Shown here in pieces: positions 15,805-25,168 of a DNA stretch of 64,000 nucleotides. Within the stretch, counting starts at the first letter, position 1. Each line of letters opens with the position of its first letter. Location: the NCBI RefSeq assembly GCF_009650095.1, contig NZ_CP045915.1, positions 558,001 to 622,000 of the forward strand. Reading direction: 5' to 3'. This DNA is from Gracilibacillus salitolerans. Its GTDB lineage: Bacteria > Bacillota > Bacilli > Bacillales > Amphibacillaceae. The position numbers and the translations under genes were made by a program. The notes beneath the pieces were generated by a model. That model was not told the origin of the DNA. It made no database searches and saw only the letters and a program-made list of their open reading frames with translations.

Positions 15805-18405
15805 TTATATACCTTTAAAAGTTTCTAAATAGATTTGCTTTAATTCTTTAACAAGTGGTAATTTAGGGTTTGCGGTTGTACATTGGTCCTCGAAAGCTTT
15901 GTCAGCTAAGCGATCGACTTGTTTCATAAAGGTTTCTTTTTTCACGCCATTTGCTTCTATGCTCATCGGAATATCCACTTGTTTAGCAAGTTTACACACC
16001 GATTTTACTAAACTTTCCACACCTTCTTCTGTTGTACGAGCAGGAAGCCCTAGTACCTTTGCTATTTCTGCATATCGCTGATCCGCAACAAAATGTTCAT
16101 ACTTTGGAAAGGAAACAAATTTTGTTGGCTTTTTAGCATTATAGCGAATAACGTGTGGCATGAGAATCGCATTTGCGCGTCCGTGTGCAATTTGGAATTC
16201 TGCTCCCAGCTTATGTGCCAAGCTATGATTAATCCCCAGAAATGCATTGGCAAAAGCCATTCCAGCGATAGTAGATGCGTTATGCATTTTTTCTCTTGCT
16301 TTTTCATTGTTGCCATCTTTATAAACAATAGGTAAATATTCAAAAACTAATTGTATCGCTTTTATCGCCAGCCCATCTGTATAGTCATTTGCCATGTTGG
16401 ATACATAAGCCTCAATCGCATGTGTCAGTACGTCCATACCAGTATCAGCAGTAACTACAGGTGGAACCGTCATGACAAATTGAGGGTCAATTATCGCAAC
16501 GTCTGGTGTTAAGGCATAATCAGCTAGTGGATATTTGATGTTATTTTCTTTATCCGTAATAACGGAGAAAGGTGTTACTTCGGAACCTGTTCCAGAAGTC
16601 GTTGGAATTGCCACAAATTGTGCTTGTTTTCCGAGCTCAGGGTATTTATAGACTCGTTTGCGAATATCTAAGAATTTTTGCTTGATGCCATTAAAGTCTG
16701 TCTCAGGGTGTTCATAGAATAGCCACATACCTTTCGCTGCGTCCATGGCAGACCCACCACCAATGGCGATAATGACATCTGGTTGGAATTTATTCATTTC
16801 TGCAGTACCCCGCATGACAGTTTCTATTGATGGATCCGGTTCTACATCAGAAAAGATTTCGCAATGTACGTAGTCGGCTCGTTTGCGTAAATAATAGAGT
16901 GCTTTATCTACATAACCTAGTTGTCTCATTACTGGGTCAGTGACGATAAAAGCTCTTGTTATTTTTGGCATTTTCCCCAAATACTGTACTGCGTTTTTCT
17001 CAAAATAGATTTTTGGTGGCACTTTAAACCATTGCATATTGACGTTTCTTTTTGCTGTTTTTTTCGTATTGGTCAGGTGAATTACACCAACATTAGTTGA
17101 AACAGAGTTACCACCATAAGATCCACATCCTAATGTTAGTGAAGGAAGATAAGCATTGTAAATATCTCCGATCGCACCTTGAGAAGAAGGAGCATTAATA
17201 ATAATTCGACCTGCTTTCATTCGGTTACCAAATGCTTCGATAATTTCCTGATCATTAGAATGGATTACAGCAGAGTGACCGAGACCACCGAACTCAAGCA
17301 TTTCTTCACAACGTTTGAATCCTTCCTGATAGTTTTTAACTTGGTAGCATGCCAGAATTGGACTTAATTTCTCACGAGAGAGTGGTTCATCTGGTCCAAC
17401 GGTTTTTAATTCGGCAACAAGGATTTTAGTGTCTGCAGGAACATTAATTCCGGCTTTTTTAGCAATTTCTATAGGAGTTTTTCCTACGATATCGGCGTTT
17501 ACTGCGCACGTTTTTTCATTAATTGCCAGTTTCTCTAGCTTTTTCTTTTCCTCTGTGTTTAAGAAGTAGCAATGATTGTCTAGCATTTCCTGTTGTACTT
17601 TTTGATAGATAGCTTGATCAATGATCATTGCTTGCTCAGACGCACAAATCATGCCGTTATCAAAAGTCTTAGAAAGAATTAAGTCATTAACAGCTCGTTT
17701 AATATCGGTAGTTTTCTCAAAGTAACATGGTACATTCCCAGGTCCTACGCCAAGTGCGGGTTTTCCAGAACTGTAGGCTGATTTAACCATTCCAGCACCG
17801 CCTGTCGCTAGAATAAGTGCGATATCTTCATGTGTCATCAACTCTTGTGTTGCTTCAATACTAGGTTGTTCAATCCATTGGATGCAATGTTTTGGTGCAC
17901 CAGCTTTCATCGCAGCCTGATACAATATATTAGCTGCTTCTGTACTACTTTTTTGAGCAGAAGGATGAAAAGCAAATATGATTGGATTTCCAGTTTTTAT
18001 CGCAATCAAAGTTTTGAACATGGTCGTAGAAGTTGGGTTGGTAACGGGTGTTACACCAGCGATAACACCAATAGGTTCTGCTATTTCTATAACACCATCA
18101 TGTTGGTTCTCATTAATGATTCCAACTGTTTTGTCATATTTAAGATTATGATAGATGTATTCTGTGGCAAATATATTTTTGATTATTTTATCTTCGTATA
18201 CACCTCTGTTTGTTTCTTCTACTGCCAGTTTTGCCAATGTCATGTGTGCATCTAAACCAGCAAGCGCCATAGTCTTAACAATGTTGTTGATTTCTTCTTG
18301 ATCTAATTGCTTCAATTCTGATAATGCTACTTTACCTTGTTTTACTTTTTGATCAATAGTTTGCTTAACATTAAGGTTTTTCTTAAGAGTAGATGTATTC
18401 ATCAT
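15805..18405 (-). CDS. adhE: bifunctional aldehyde/alcohol dehydrogenase AdhE
   Basis: A fusion enzyme that reduces acetyl-CoA to acetaldehyde (N-terminal CoA-acylating ALDH domain, about residues 15-440; nucleophilic Cys in NGMICASEQ) and then to ethanol (C-terminal iron alcohol dehydrogenase, about 450-860, with GGGSAMDAAKGMW and the metal-ligand region HAIEAYVS to HSLAHKLGAEF). It regenerates NAD+ in fermentation. AAGGAGG lies just before ATGATG, so the start is 18405 (or 18402), giving 866 aa. An upstream ORF extension is rejected. It follows an 83-aa gene and a Rex site on the same strand. Confidence 0.96.
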   Translation of the reverse strand: MMNTSTLKKNLNVKQTIDQKVKQGKVALSELKQLDQEEINNIVKTMALAGLDAHMTLAKLAVEETNRGVYEDKIIKNIFATEYIYHNLKYDKTVGIINENQHDGVIEIAEPIGVIAGVTPVTNPTSTTMFKTLIAIKTGNPIIFAFHPSAQKSSTEAANILYQAAMKAGAPKHCIQWIEQPSIEATQELMTHEDIALILATGGAGMVKSAYSSGKPALGVGPGNVPCYFEKTTDIKRAVNDLILSKTFDNGMICASEQAMIIDQAIYQKVQQEMLDNHCYFLNTEEKKKLEKLAINEKTCAVNADIVGKTPIEIAKKAGINVPADTKILVAELKTVGPDEPLSREKLSPILACYQVKNYQEGFKRCEEMLEFGGLGHSAVIHSNDQEIIEAFGNRMKAGRIIINAPSSQGAIGDIYNAYLPSLTLGCGSYGGNSVSTNVGVIHLTNTKKTAKRNVNMQWFKVPPKIYFEKNAVQYLGKMPKITRAFIVTDPVMRQLGYVDKALYYLRKRADYVHCEIFSDVEPDPSIETVMRGTAEMNKFQPDVIIAIGGGSAMDAAKGMWLFYEHPETDFNGIKQKFLDIRKRVYKYPELGKQAQFVAIPTTSGTGSEVTPFSVITDKENNIKYPLADYALTPDVAIIDPQFVMTVPPVVTADTGMDVLTHAIEAYVSNMANDYTDGLAIKAIQLVFEYLPIVYKDGNNEKAREKMHNASTIAGMAFANAFLGINHSLAHKLGAEFQIAHGRANAILMPHVIRYNAKKPTKFVSFPKYEHFVADQRYAEIAKVLGLPARTTEEGVESLVKSVCKLAKQVDIPMSIEANGVKKETFMKQVDRLADKAFEDQCTTANPKLPLVKELKQIYLETFKGI

Positions 18406-18442
18406 AATTTCCTCCTTATTTAATGTGAAATAATGAGCATGA

Positions 18443-18694
18443 TCAAGCAAAAAAATGAATGTCCGTTATATCATTGGTGGGGTAGCGTGCAATTTTAATA
18501 AAGGTAAGATCTTGGTACATTCGTGATGTGTTTTTCAATAAGATGACGTAGTGCTTTGTCCAAATCATGGTAGGATAAGCTTTGTTCTGCTCTAAGAGAA
18601 GAGCTTCAAACTTGTCACCAACTTCTTCTTCAAATGTTTTTTGGTTGTAATAGTCAGTGTCTGTTTTAAAATCAATCCATTCGTAATGAATCAT
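18443..18694 (-). CDS. hypothetical protein, 83 aa, upstream of adhE
   Basis: An 83-aa soluble, aromatic-rich and acidic protein with no domain I recognise. AAAGGAGGGG lies 5 bp before ATG, a very strong site, so the gene is probably real. It ends 37 bp before adhE and shares its upstream Rex/Fnr-type operator, so it is likely expressed with adhE under low oxygen or high NADH. Confidence 0.7.
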   Translation of the reverse strand: MIHYEWIDFKTDTDYYNQKTFEEEVGDKFEALLLEQNKAYPTMIWTKHYVILLKNTSRMYQDLTFIKIARYPTNDITDIHFFA

Positions 18695-18785
18695 TATTTT
18701 CCCCTCCTTTATTAACCTCCTTTATCTGTTCTGAATCAATCTTAACAGATGAAAGCGCATACGATTCATGTAGCTTATGACTATT

Positions 18786-18803
18786 TTGTGAAATATTTCA
18801 CAA
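18786..18803. promoter_or_regulatory. Rex operator (also fits an Fnr/CRP site)
   Basis: TTGTGAAATATTTCACAA is a perfect copy of the Rex consensus TTGTGAA-N4-TTCACAA. Its core TGTGA-N6-TCACA also fits a Bacillus Fnr site. It lies between the adhE transcription unit and ytzI and would repress fermentation when NADH is low. Confidence 0.9.
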
Positions 18804-18857
18804 TAATGTATTGTGTTATAATTGGTTTTATTCTAAAGAAAGGGAAGGATACGGGAC

Positions 18858-19055
18858 ATGTGGGTTGTTATTATTGTTTGTATTATTATAGTGATTGCTG
18901 TATTAGCATTGTCAATTATGACATTAAATAAAGGGTATGGATATAAACATACAATTGATCCATTACCAAGTGAGCAGGAAAATAGTGAAGGAAAAGAAGC
19001 AGGAACCGACCAAACAGAGAACTATACGGATGAAAATAAAGACAGTGACCGATAA
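18858..19055 (+). CDS. ytzI: YtzI-like small membrane protein
   Basis: A 65-aa protein: one N-terminal hydrophobic helix (residues 2-23), then the segment KGYGYKHTIDPLP seen in Bacillus YtzI, then an acidic tail rich in Glu, Asp and Asn. GGGAAGG precedes ATG. It is divergent from the adhE unit and could be affected by the Rex site 55 bp upstream. The function of the family is unknown. Confidence 0.75.
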   Translation: MWVVIIVCIIIVIAVLALSIMTLNKGYGYKHTIDPLPSEQENSEGKEAGTDQTENYTDENKDSDR

Positions 19056-19078
19056 CCAAAACGGTCACTGTTTTTATT
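19042..19078 (+). terminator. terminator of ytzI
   Basis: ACAGTGACCG and CGGTCACTGT pair perfectly around a 10-base loop and are followed by five T. The stem overlaps the last codons of ytzI. Confidence 0.88.
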
Positions 19079-19102
19079 TATAGGAAAGCATTGCGCGTTA
19101 TC

Positions 19103-19574
19103 CATAAACTGCGAAGTAACTTTTGTGTTCCTCCCATTCTATTTGAGATGAGTGCTAGTCCGACGCTGCGGAAAAACACGCCCTTTCCGTGGGGAACGCT
19201 TCAGCCTCCTCGCGAGCAAAGAACGCTCACTGCGGGGTCTTCAGACTGTTCCTTTCCCACAGGAATGTCGCATTTTTCCGCAGCTTTGAATAGTGTTCTA
19301 ATAAAGTGATAGAAAGTTCCAAGAATATAGTTCCATGAGTCCATTTCTTTCAACAATCAGAACTCCAAAATTAGCGGAGGCAGAATACGCAGACTCCTGT
19401 GGGAACAGCGCGAGCTGAAGACCCCACAGAAAAGCGCACTTTGCTTTTTGAGGAGGCTGAGGCCGTGCCCACGGAAAGCGAAGTATTCTGCCGAAGCGGT
19501 ATTCCAGCACTCACTATAAAAGAGTGGAAGAAAGCATCACTCTGAAAATTTTCATTAGTTCGCAGTTTGTATCG
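19103..19574. repeat. composite palindromic repeat element, copy 1 (MITE-like)
   Basis: A non-coding element of about 470 bp. Its ends are inverted repeats: ATAAACTGCGAAGTAA on the left and TTCGCAGTTTGTAT on the right. It holds two large palindromic modules. Module A (19165-19284) is bounded by GCTGCGGAAAAA and TTTTTCCGCAGC; module B (19379-19492) is bounded by GGCAGAATAC and GTATTCTGCC. Copy 2 at 35231-35713 has the same ends but the modules in the order B-A and reversed. The element is GC-richer than its surroundings and encodes no convincing protein. It fits a miniature inverted-repeat element or large REP-type repeat. Confidence 0.75.
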
Positions 19575-19617
19575 AATACGTATAAGTAAGTACCGACTGG
19601 GTTATGCCGCCTCCTTA

Positions 19618-20784
19618 TTATAAAGAAGCTTTATATATGGCGATCGCATCATCACGGTTAAGTTTTTTGAAATTACCGAACTCAGGTCCTGCGATCACTG
19701 TTTTATCTGCCATTTCCTCGATACTTTCTTCCGAAATATCATAATCAGATAAGCGGGAAGGTGCTTCGATGCGATTCCAGAATGCACGAAGTTTAGCGAT
19801 TCCTTCTAAACCAACTTCTTTATCTGATTTACCATTAGGATCCACATCGAATACACGGACAGCTAATTGTTTAAAACGACCTATGTTTTCGTCGATTGCA
19901 TATTCCATCCAATTTGGGAAGAGGATCGCAAGGCCTCCACCGTGTGGAATGTCATGTACGGCTGAAACAGCATGTTCTAGGTTGTGTGTTGCCCAATCCC
20001 CATGATAACCCATATTTACCATACCATTTAACGCCATTGTACCATTATATAAGACAGTTGCACGAAGCTCTTCATTTTCAAGATTTTCTAATAATTTTGG
20101 AGCTGTTTCTACCATCGTTTGTAGAATTCCTTCTACCATACGATCTTGTAACAATGTATTCTCTTCATGATGGAAATAATGCTCTAGCGCATGTGACATA
20201 ATATCTACCATGCCATAAATTGTTTGGTCTTTCGGTACTGTTTTGGTGAAATTAGGATCCAAAATCGAGAAAACAGGGTAAGTATAGGGACTTCCCCAAC
20301 CATGTTTTTCATTTGTTTCCCAATTTGTGATGACAGATCCTGGATTCATTTCTGATCCGGTTGCTGCCAATGTCAAAACAGTTCCGAATGGAAGTGCACC
20401 AGTAGCATTTGTTTTCTTGGTTACAATATCCCAAATATCATCTTCAGATTTGGCACCTGCAGCAATAGCTTTAGTACAGTCAATCGTACTACCACCACCG
20501 ACCGCCAGGATGAAATCTATCTTTTCTTCTTTACAAATTTCAATGCCTTTACGTGCAGTCGTGACACGAGGATTTGGTTCGACACCACTTAATTCAAATA
20601 CATTTTTATTTTCTTTCTTCAATATATCGATTACTTGGTCGTATAAGCCATTGCGTTTAATGCTTCCTCCACCATAGACAAGAAGAATATTATCACCGTA
20701 ACTTTGTAATTCTGTTTGTAAGTTCTCTAATTGCCCTTGACCGAAATATAATTTCGTCGGGTTATGAAAAATGAAATTTTGCAT
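19618..20784 (-). CDS. iron-containing alcohol dehydrogenase (butanol dehydrogenase, YugJ/YqhD type)
   Basis: A 388-aa group III iron or zinc alcohol dehydrogenase that reduces aldehydes with NAD(P)[10 protein letters not shown] and [16 protein letters not shown] bind the cofactor and [17 protein letters not shown] is the family signature. Metal ligands lie in [13 protein letters not shown] and [14 protein letters not shown] 20784 follows TGGAGGTAAAAAAC and gives the normal length; the upstream extension is rejected. It is divergent from pflB, sharing 230 bp with palindromic sites, so it likely serves ethanol or butanol-type fermentation. Confidence 0.92.
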   Translation of the reverse strand: MQNFIFHNPTKLYFGQGQLENLQTELQSYGDNILLVYGGGSIKRNGLYDQVIDILKKENKNVFELSGVEPNPRVTTARKGIEICKEEKIDFILAVGGGSTIDCTKAIAAGAKSEDDIWDIVTKKTNATGALPFGTVLTLAATGSEMNPGSVITNWETNEKHGWGSPYTYPVFSILDPNFTKTVPKDQTIYGMVDIMSHALEHYFHHEENTLLQDRMVEGILQTMVETAPKLLENLENEELRATVLYNGTMALNGMVNMGYHGDWATHNLEHAVSAVHDIPHGGGLAILFPNWMEYAIDENIGRFKQLAVRVFDVDPNGKSDKEVGLEGIAKLRAFWNRIEAPSRLSDYDISEESIEEMADKTVIAGPEFGNFKKLNRDDAIAIYKASL

Positions 20785-20875
20785 GTTTTTTACCTCCATT
20801 GAATCAACATTCACTTTTAAATATGGCAATAATTTCAGTATGTGTAAAGAATTCTGCTTGATAATTCTCGACAGA

Positions 20876-20897
20876 GAATTTGTGAACAAATTCTTAA
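20876..20897. promoter_or_regulatory. palindromic operator, Rex-like
   Basis: GAATTTGTGAACAAATTC is a perfect 18-bp palindrome at 20876-20893. Read with shifted register, TTGTGAACAAATTCTTAA carries the left half of a Rex site. It lies between the divergent alcohol dehydrogenase and pflB genes. It could be a degenerate Rex site or the site of another redox regulator. Confidence 0.5.
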
Positions 20898-21015
20898 AAT
20901 TATTAAAAACGGCATAAATTTGTTCACTTTTTCACATGACAAACATGAAACAAAGGAATATACTATTATTATAAACATGCTCAATGATGAACAAATTGAA
21001 GAGGAGGAACACAAA

Positions 21016-23277
21016 ATGAAACTAGCAGAGAGAATGGATCAAAGCAAGGTCGCCTGGCATGGCTTTGCCACAGGTCGTTGGCAGGAAGAAATTGATGTGC
21101 GAGACTTCATAATGAAAAACTTCACCTTGTATGAAGGTGATGAGTTATTTTTAACAGATGCAACAGAGGATACCTTGAAATTGTGGGAACAAGTGATGGA
21201 GTTGACGAAACGAGAGCAAGAGAACGGAGGTGTTTACGACTTAGATACAGAGATTGTTTCAACGATTACTTCTCATGGAGCAGGTTATTTAGATAGAATG
21301 AAAGAAAAGATAGTGGGGGTACAGACAGATCATCCATTTAAACGTTCCTTGCAGCCATTTGGAGGTATACGTATGGCAGTGGCAGCAGCAGAGTCCTATG
21401 GTTATCAAGTTGACGAAAATATTGTGAAAACATTCACAGAATATAGAAAAACACATAATCAGGGCGTATTCGATGCATATACGAAAGAAATGTTGTTAGC
21501 TCGAAAAGCAGGAATTGTAACAGGACTTCCAGATGCATACGGACGTGGGAGAATCATCGGTGATTATCGTCGGGTTGCTTTATACGGCGTGGATAGGCTG
21601 ATAGCAGATAAGCAAGAACAATTGGAAATTGTTGGTGGCAATGGCCGGATGAATGAAGAAGTGATTAGGGATCGAGAAGAAATCACGGAACAAATAAGAG
21701 CATTACAACAGTTAAAACAATTAGGAGAAATATATGGTTTCGATTTATCGCGTCCAGCCAACGATGCCCGCGAAGCGGTACAGTGGTTATATTTAGCGTA
21801 TTTGGCTGCAATAAAAGAACAAAATGGTGCGGCGATGAGTTTGGGTAGAGTATCTACTTTCTTGGATGTTTATATGGAAAGGGATTTAGCGAAAGGATAT
21901 TTAACAGAACAGGAAGCACAAGAGTTGATCGATCATTTTGTCATGAAACTTCGTCTGGTGAAATTTGCGAGAACACCAGATTACAACGAATTATTTAGTG
22001 GAGACCCAACTTGGGTAACAGAATCAATTGGTGGTATAGCATTAGATGGTCGTCCTTTAGTTACAAAAAATTCATTCCGCATTTTGCACACATTAACTAA
22101 TTTAGGACCGGCACCTGAACCAAACCTGACAGTACTGTGGTCAACCCGCTTGCCAGAACCGTTTAAAAAATATTGTGCCAATATGTCGATTGCTACAAGC
22201 TCCATTCAATATGAGAATGATGACCTCATGCGTGACCTATATGGTGATGATTATGGTATCGCATGTTGTGTATCTGCCATGCGAATCGGTAAACAAATGC
22301 AGTTCTTCGGTGCCAGAGCCAATCTCGCGAAAGCACTATTGTATGCGATTAATGGAGGGGTTGATGAAAAATTAAAAATGCAAGTAGGACCGGCCTATGC
22401 TCCGATTACTTCTGATTTGTTAGATTATGATGAGGTGTTGGAAAAATATGATCGAATGCTAGAGTGGCTTGCTGGCCTTTACGTTAACGCATTAAATATT
22501 ATTCACTATATGCATGATAAATACAGCTATGAACGATTAGAAATGGCACTCCATGATCGAGAAGTACTTCGAACAATGGCTTGTGGTATTGCAGGATTGT
22601 CCGTTGTTGCTGATTCACTAAGTGCAATCAAGTATGCCAAGGTAAGAACAATTCGTGATGAAAATGGTTTGGCAATTGACTATGAAATAGACGGTGATTT
22701 TCCGAAATACGGAAATAATGATGATCGGGTAGATCAGATTGCCAAAGACCTTGTCAAAACATTCATGAATAAAATAGAGAAGCATAAAACCTACCGTAGA
22801 GCAACACCAACTCAGTCGATTCTTACCATTACATCCAATGTTGTCTACGGTAAGAAAACCGGTAACACACCAGACGGCAGAAAAGCAGGAGAACCGTTCG
22901 CGCCTGGAGCAAATCCGTTACATGGGCGTGATACGAAGGGGTCATTGGCATCCCTCAGTTCTGTAGCAAAATTGCCTTATGAATTTGCATTAGATGGTAT
23001 TTCCAATACTTTTTCCATTGTTCCAAAAGCGCTTGGGAAAGAAGAAGAAACTAGAATAAGGAATTTAGCTGGTATGTTAGATGGTTATGCAATAAAACGA
23101 GGTCATCACTTAAATATAAATGTCTTCGAGAGAGAAAAGCTGATGGATGCAATGGAGCATCCAGAAAAATATCCGCAATTAACGATTCGTGTTTCAGGAT
23201 ATGCGGTCAACTTTAATAAATTAACACGGGAACAGCAAATTGATGTGATTAATCGTACGTTCCATGAAAGTATGTAA
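21016..23277 (+). CDS. pflB: formate C-acetyltransferase (pyruvate formate-lyase) PflB
   Basis: A glycyl-radical enzyme that converts pyruvate and CoA to acetyl-CoA and formate without oxygen. Of its 753 aa, the adjacent catalytic Cys pair is in GIACCVSAM and the radical Gly is in RVSGYAVNF near the C-terminus. ATG 21016 follows GAGGAGGAACACAAA; the open frame runs 32 codons further up but lacks family similarity there. It is followed by its activase pflA and acts with AdhE in anaerobic energy metabolism. Confidence 0.97.
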   Translation: MKLAERMDQSKVAWHGFATGRWQEEIDVRDFIMKNFTLYEGDELFLTDATEDTLKLWEQVMELTKREQENGGVYDLDTEIVSTITSHGAGYLDRMKEKIVGVQTDHPFKRSLQPFGGIRMAVAAAESYGYQVDENIVKTFTEYRKTHNQGVFDAYTKEMLLARKAGIVTGLPDAYGRGRIIGDYRRVALYGVDRLIADKQEQLEIVGGNGRMNEEVIRDREEITEQIRALQQLKQLGEIYGFDLSRPANDAREAVQWLYLAYLAAIKEQNGAAMSLGRVSTFLDVYMERDLAKGYLTEQEAQELIDHFVMKLRLVKFARTPDYNELFSGDPTWVTESIGGIALDGRPLVTKNSFRILHTLTNLGPAPEPNLTVLWSTRLPEPFKKYCANMSIATSSIQYENDDLMRDLYGDDYGIACCVSAMRIGKQMQFFGARANLAKALLYAINGGVDEKLKMQVGPAYAPITSDLLDYDEVLEKYDRMLEWLAGLYVNALNIIHYMHDKYSYERLEMALHDREVLRTMACGIAGLSVVADSLSAIKYAKVRTIRDENGLAIDYEIDGDFPKYGNNDDRVDQIAKDLVKTFMNKIEKHKTYRRATPTQSILTITSNVVYGKKTGNTPDGRKAGEPFAPGANPLHGRDTKGSLASLSSVAKLPYEFALDGISNTFSIVPKALGKEEETRIRNLAGMLDGYAIKRGHHLNINVFEREKLMDAMEHPEKYPQLTIRVSGYAVNFNKLTREQQIDVINRTFHESM

Positions 23278-23301
23278 GGCTAAATAAAAAGAGAGGTGAG
23301 T

Positions 23302-24063
23302 ATGATGATTGGAAGAATTCACTCTGTTGAAACTTGTGGTACGGTAGATGGACCTGGTTTGCGGTATGTCATATTTATGCAAGGCTGTTTGTTAAGATGT
23401 CAGTATTGCCACAACCCAGATACTTGGAGAAGAGGAGATGGAAAAAACATAACCGTAGAAGAATTAGTAGAAGATATTCAATCATACTTGCCTTTCTTTC
23501 AAGCCTCAGGGGGAGGAGTTACGGTTAGTGGTGGCGAACCATTGTTACAGGTGGACTTTTTGACAGCTCTTTTTACTGAATTAAAGAAACTTGGAGTCCA
23601 TACAACCATTGATAGTTGTGGAGGATGTTTTTCCACTTCACCATACTTTCTTGAAAAGCTCGATAAGTTAATTCAAGTAACTGATCTAGTACTATTAGAT
23701 TTAAAACATATTGATTTGGTAAAACATCAAGTATTAACAGGTATGTCCAATCAGCATATTTTGCGATTCGCACAACACCTTGATCAACGAAGAATGCCTG
23801 TTTGGATCAGGCATGTGTTAGTTCCAACGATAAGTGATGATGATGATGCACTTAAAAGATTGGCAGCATTTATCCAGACTCTGTCCAATGTCGAAAAAAT
23901 TGAAGTGTTACCCTATCATAAACTCGGCATATACAAATGGAAAGAGCTTGGTTTGGATTATCCACTAGAAGGAATAGAGCCACCATCACAAGAGCGGGTG
24001 ATCAATGCAGAAAAAATATTACATCTAGCTTTACAAACAGAAAAATTTCTCCATTCCAGTTAA
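23302..24063 (+). CDS. pflA: pyruvate formate-lyase activating enzyme PflA
   Basis: A radical SAM enzyme that installs the glycyl radical in PflB. The 4Fe-4S cysteines are in CLLRCQYC (CxxxCxxC) and the SAM-binding stretch is SGGEPLLQ. Start ATG 23302 (MMIGRIHS) is chosen after GAGAGGTGA; the GTG at 23296 lies inside that site. It has 253 aa, normal for the family, and is 24 bp downstream of pflB in the same operon. Confidence 0.95.
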   Translation: MMIGRIHSVETCGTVDGPGLRYVIFMQGCLLRCQYCHNPDTWRRGDGKNITVEELVEDIQSYLPFFQASGGGVTVSGGEPLLQVDFLTALFTELKKLGVHTTIDSCGGCFSTSPYFLEKLDKLIQVTDLVLLDLKHIDLVKHQVLTGMSNQHILRFAQHLDQRRMPVWIRHVLVPTISDDDDALKRLAAFIQTLSNVEKIEVLPYHKLGIYKWKELGLDYPLEGIEPPSQERVINAEKILHLALQTEKFLHSS

Positions 24064-24093
24064 TTGAATGTTTAATAATTGAAGGAAAAGGAA

Positions 24094-24116
24094 TAGTATT
24101 GGTAGAATAAATACTA
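24094..24116. promoter_or_regulatory. inverted repeat upstream of ohr
   Basis: TAGTATT and AATACTA are separated by 9 bp, about 47 bp before the ohr start. It could be an operator of an OhrR-type regulator, although it is not the classic OhrR sequence. Low certainty. Confidence 0.35.
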
Positions 24117-24163
24117 TAGAACAAAAGTATACGTTCTAATTTTAATTTGAAGGAGTGGATAGA

Positions 24164-24583
24164 GTGAGTAACAAATTATTTACATCCAAAGCAACTGCAC
24201 AAGGTGGCCGTGACGGTCATGTCAAATCAGATGACGGTTTAATTGATTTAAACCTGGTAAATCCAGCGGGTGATGGTGATGGAACAGGCTCTAATCCAGA
24301 ACAATTATTTGCTGCAGGTTATTCTGCATGCTATGACGGTGCTTTGAACTTAATGGCATCCAAACAAAAGAAAGATATTGAATCTTCTATTACGTCAGAA
24401 GTGAGCTTATTAAAAGATGAAGCTGACGGAGGATTTAAAATCGGAGTGGTACTTAACGTGGAAATTAAAGGCGTATCACAAGAAGAAGCAGAAGAACTAG
24501 CAAAACAAGCACATGACTTTTGCCCATACTCCAAAGCAACTAGAGGCAATATTGATGTAGAATTAAAAACAAAAGCTGTTTAA
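24164..24583 (+). CDS. ohr: organic hydroperoxide resistance protein Ohr (OsmC family)
   Basis: A 139-aa thiol peroxidase that reduces organic peroxides. The two redox cysteines are in GYSACYDGAL and in DFCPYSKATRGN, the classic Ohr pair. The N-terminus MSNKLFTSKATAQGGRDG is typical. The start is GTG 24164, 8 bp after AAGGAG; the GTG at 24155 overlaps that site. It is monocistronic with a strong terminator and no adjacent ohrR. Confidence 0.95.
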   Translation: MSNKLFTSKATAQGGRDGHVKSDDGLIDLNLVNPAGDGDGTGSNPEQLFAAGYSACYDGALNLMASKQKKDIESSITSEVSLLKDEADGGFKIGVVLNVEIKGVSQEEAEELAKQAHDFCPYSKATRGNIDVELKTKAV

Positions 24584-24587
24584 ATAT

Positions 24588-24626
24588 AGAAAGAGCGCGG
24601 TGTTTTGGTACACCGCGCTCTTTTTA
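24588..24626 (+). terminator. terminator of ohr
   Basis: AGAGCGCGGTGT and ACACCGCGCTCT pair perfectly around a 7-base loop, followed by a T run. Confidence 0.93.
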
Positions 24627-24743
24627 TTACGAGCGATTTTTAAAGTATTCTGAAAAAGCCTGAACGAATTCAATTCCCTGGTATATCCAAACACTCAAGG
24701 CTGCAAAGGAAAATAGGCCTATTACAAAAAATCGGAACCACAT
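24627..24743 (-). CDS. small membrane protein, 38 aa
   Basis: A 38-aa frame on the minus strand with the strong site GAAGGAGGT 6 bp before ATG. It encodes one hydrophobic helix (residues 2-20, rich in Phe) and an amphipathic tail ending in KNRS. I do not recognise a family. It is just downstream of the 104-aa membrane protein gene on the same strand (18 bp gap), so the two are probably cotranscribed. Confidence 0.6.
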   Translation of the reverse strand: MWFRFFVIGLFSFAALSVWIYQGIEFVQAFSEYFKNRS

Positions 24744-24761
24744 AATTATACCTCCTTCAAT

Positions 24762-25076
24762 TTATTTTTGTGGAAGGGGTACAAATGTGATCAGATAATT
24801 AGATTGATAAAATACCGCATGTAGATAATGTCGCGATACAAACGCCTGTTGAAGAGAATAAATAATCGTGAATAGTAGTAATGTGCCAATCATTACTCGA
24901 TGTTCATTTAAAATACCTTTGTCTGCCGTTGAATCATGATAATCTGCATCAAAATAAGCAACATGTAGTCCTTCGTTTAATTCGATGTTAAATGTTATGT
25001 TAGATTGATAACTTGATAGTGAGATAAAGTGAGAAATGGTTAACATCATCATGATAAGAATGAGGAATTTTCTCAT
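24762..25076 (-). CDS. hypothetical membrane protein, 104 aa
   Basis: No recognised domain. It has an N-terminal hydrophobic segment (about residues 3-20), a polar loop of about 45 residues, and a second membrane segment (MIGTLLLFTIIYSL). Two starts are possible: ATG 25088 overlaps the AAAGGAG site, so ATG 25076 (MRKFLIL) is preferred, though its spacing of 12 bp is long. The arrangement would put the loop outside the cell. Confidence 0.55.
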   Translation of the reverse strand: MRKFLILIMMMLTISHFISLSSYQSNITFNIELNEGLHVAYFDADYHDSTADKGILNEHRVMIGTLLLFTIIYSLQQAFVSRHYLHAVFYQSNYLITFVPLPQK

Positions 25077-25168
25077 AAGTTCAACCATCTCCTTTTCTTA
25101 TCCATATGCCCAGTATACTCCTGATATCTAGATGGGTAAAGTTACTTTCAGTATAATTTACATTACTT

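Noticed and set aside
19091..19510. Open frames on both strands in the repeat at 19.1-19.5 kb
   Set aside because: They are by-products of the palindromic modules; no ribosome sites and no recognisable protein.
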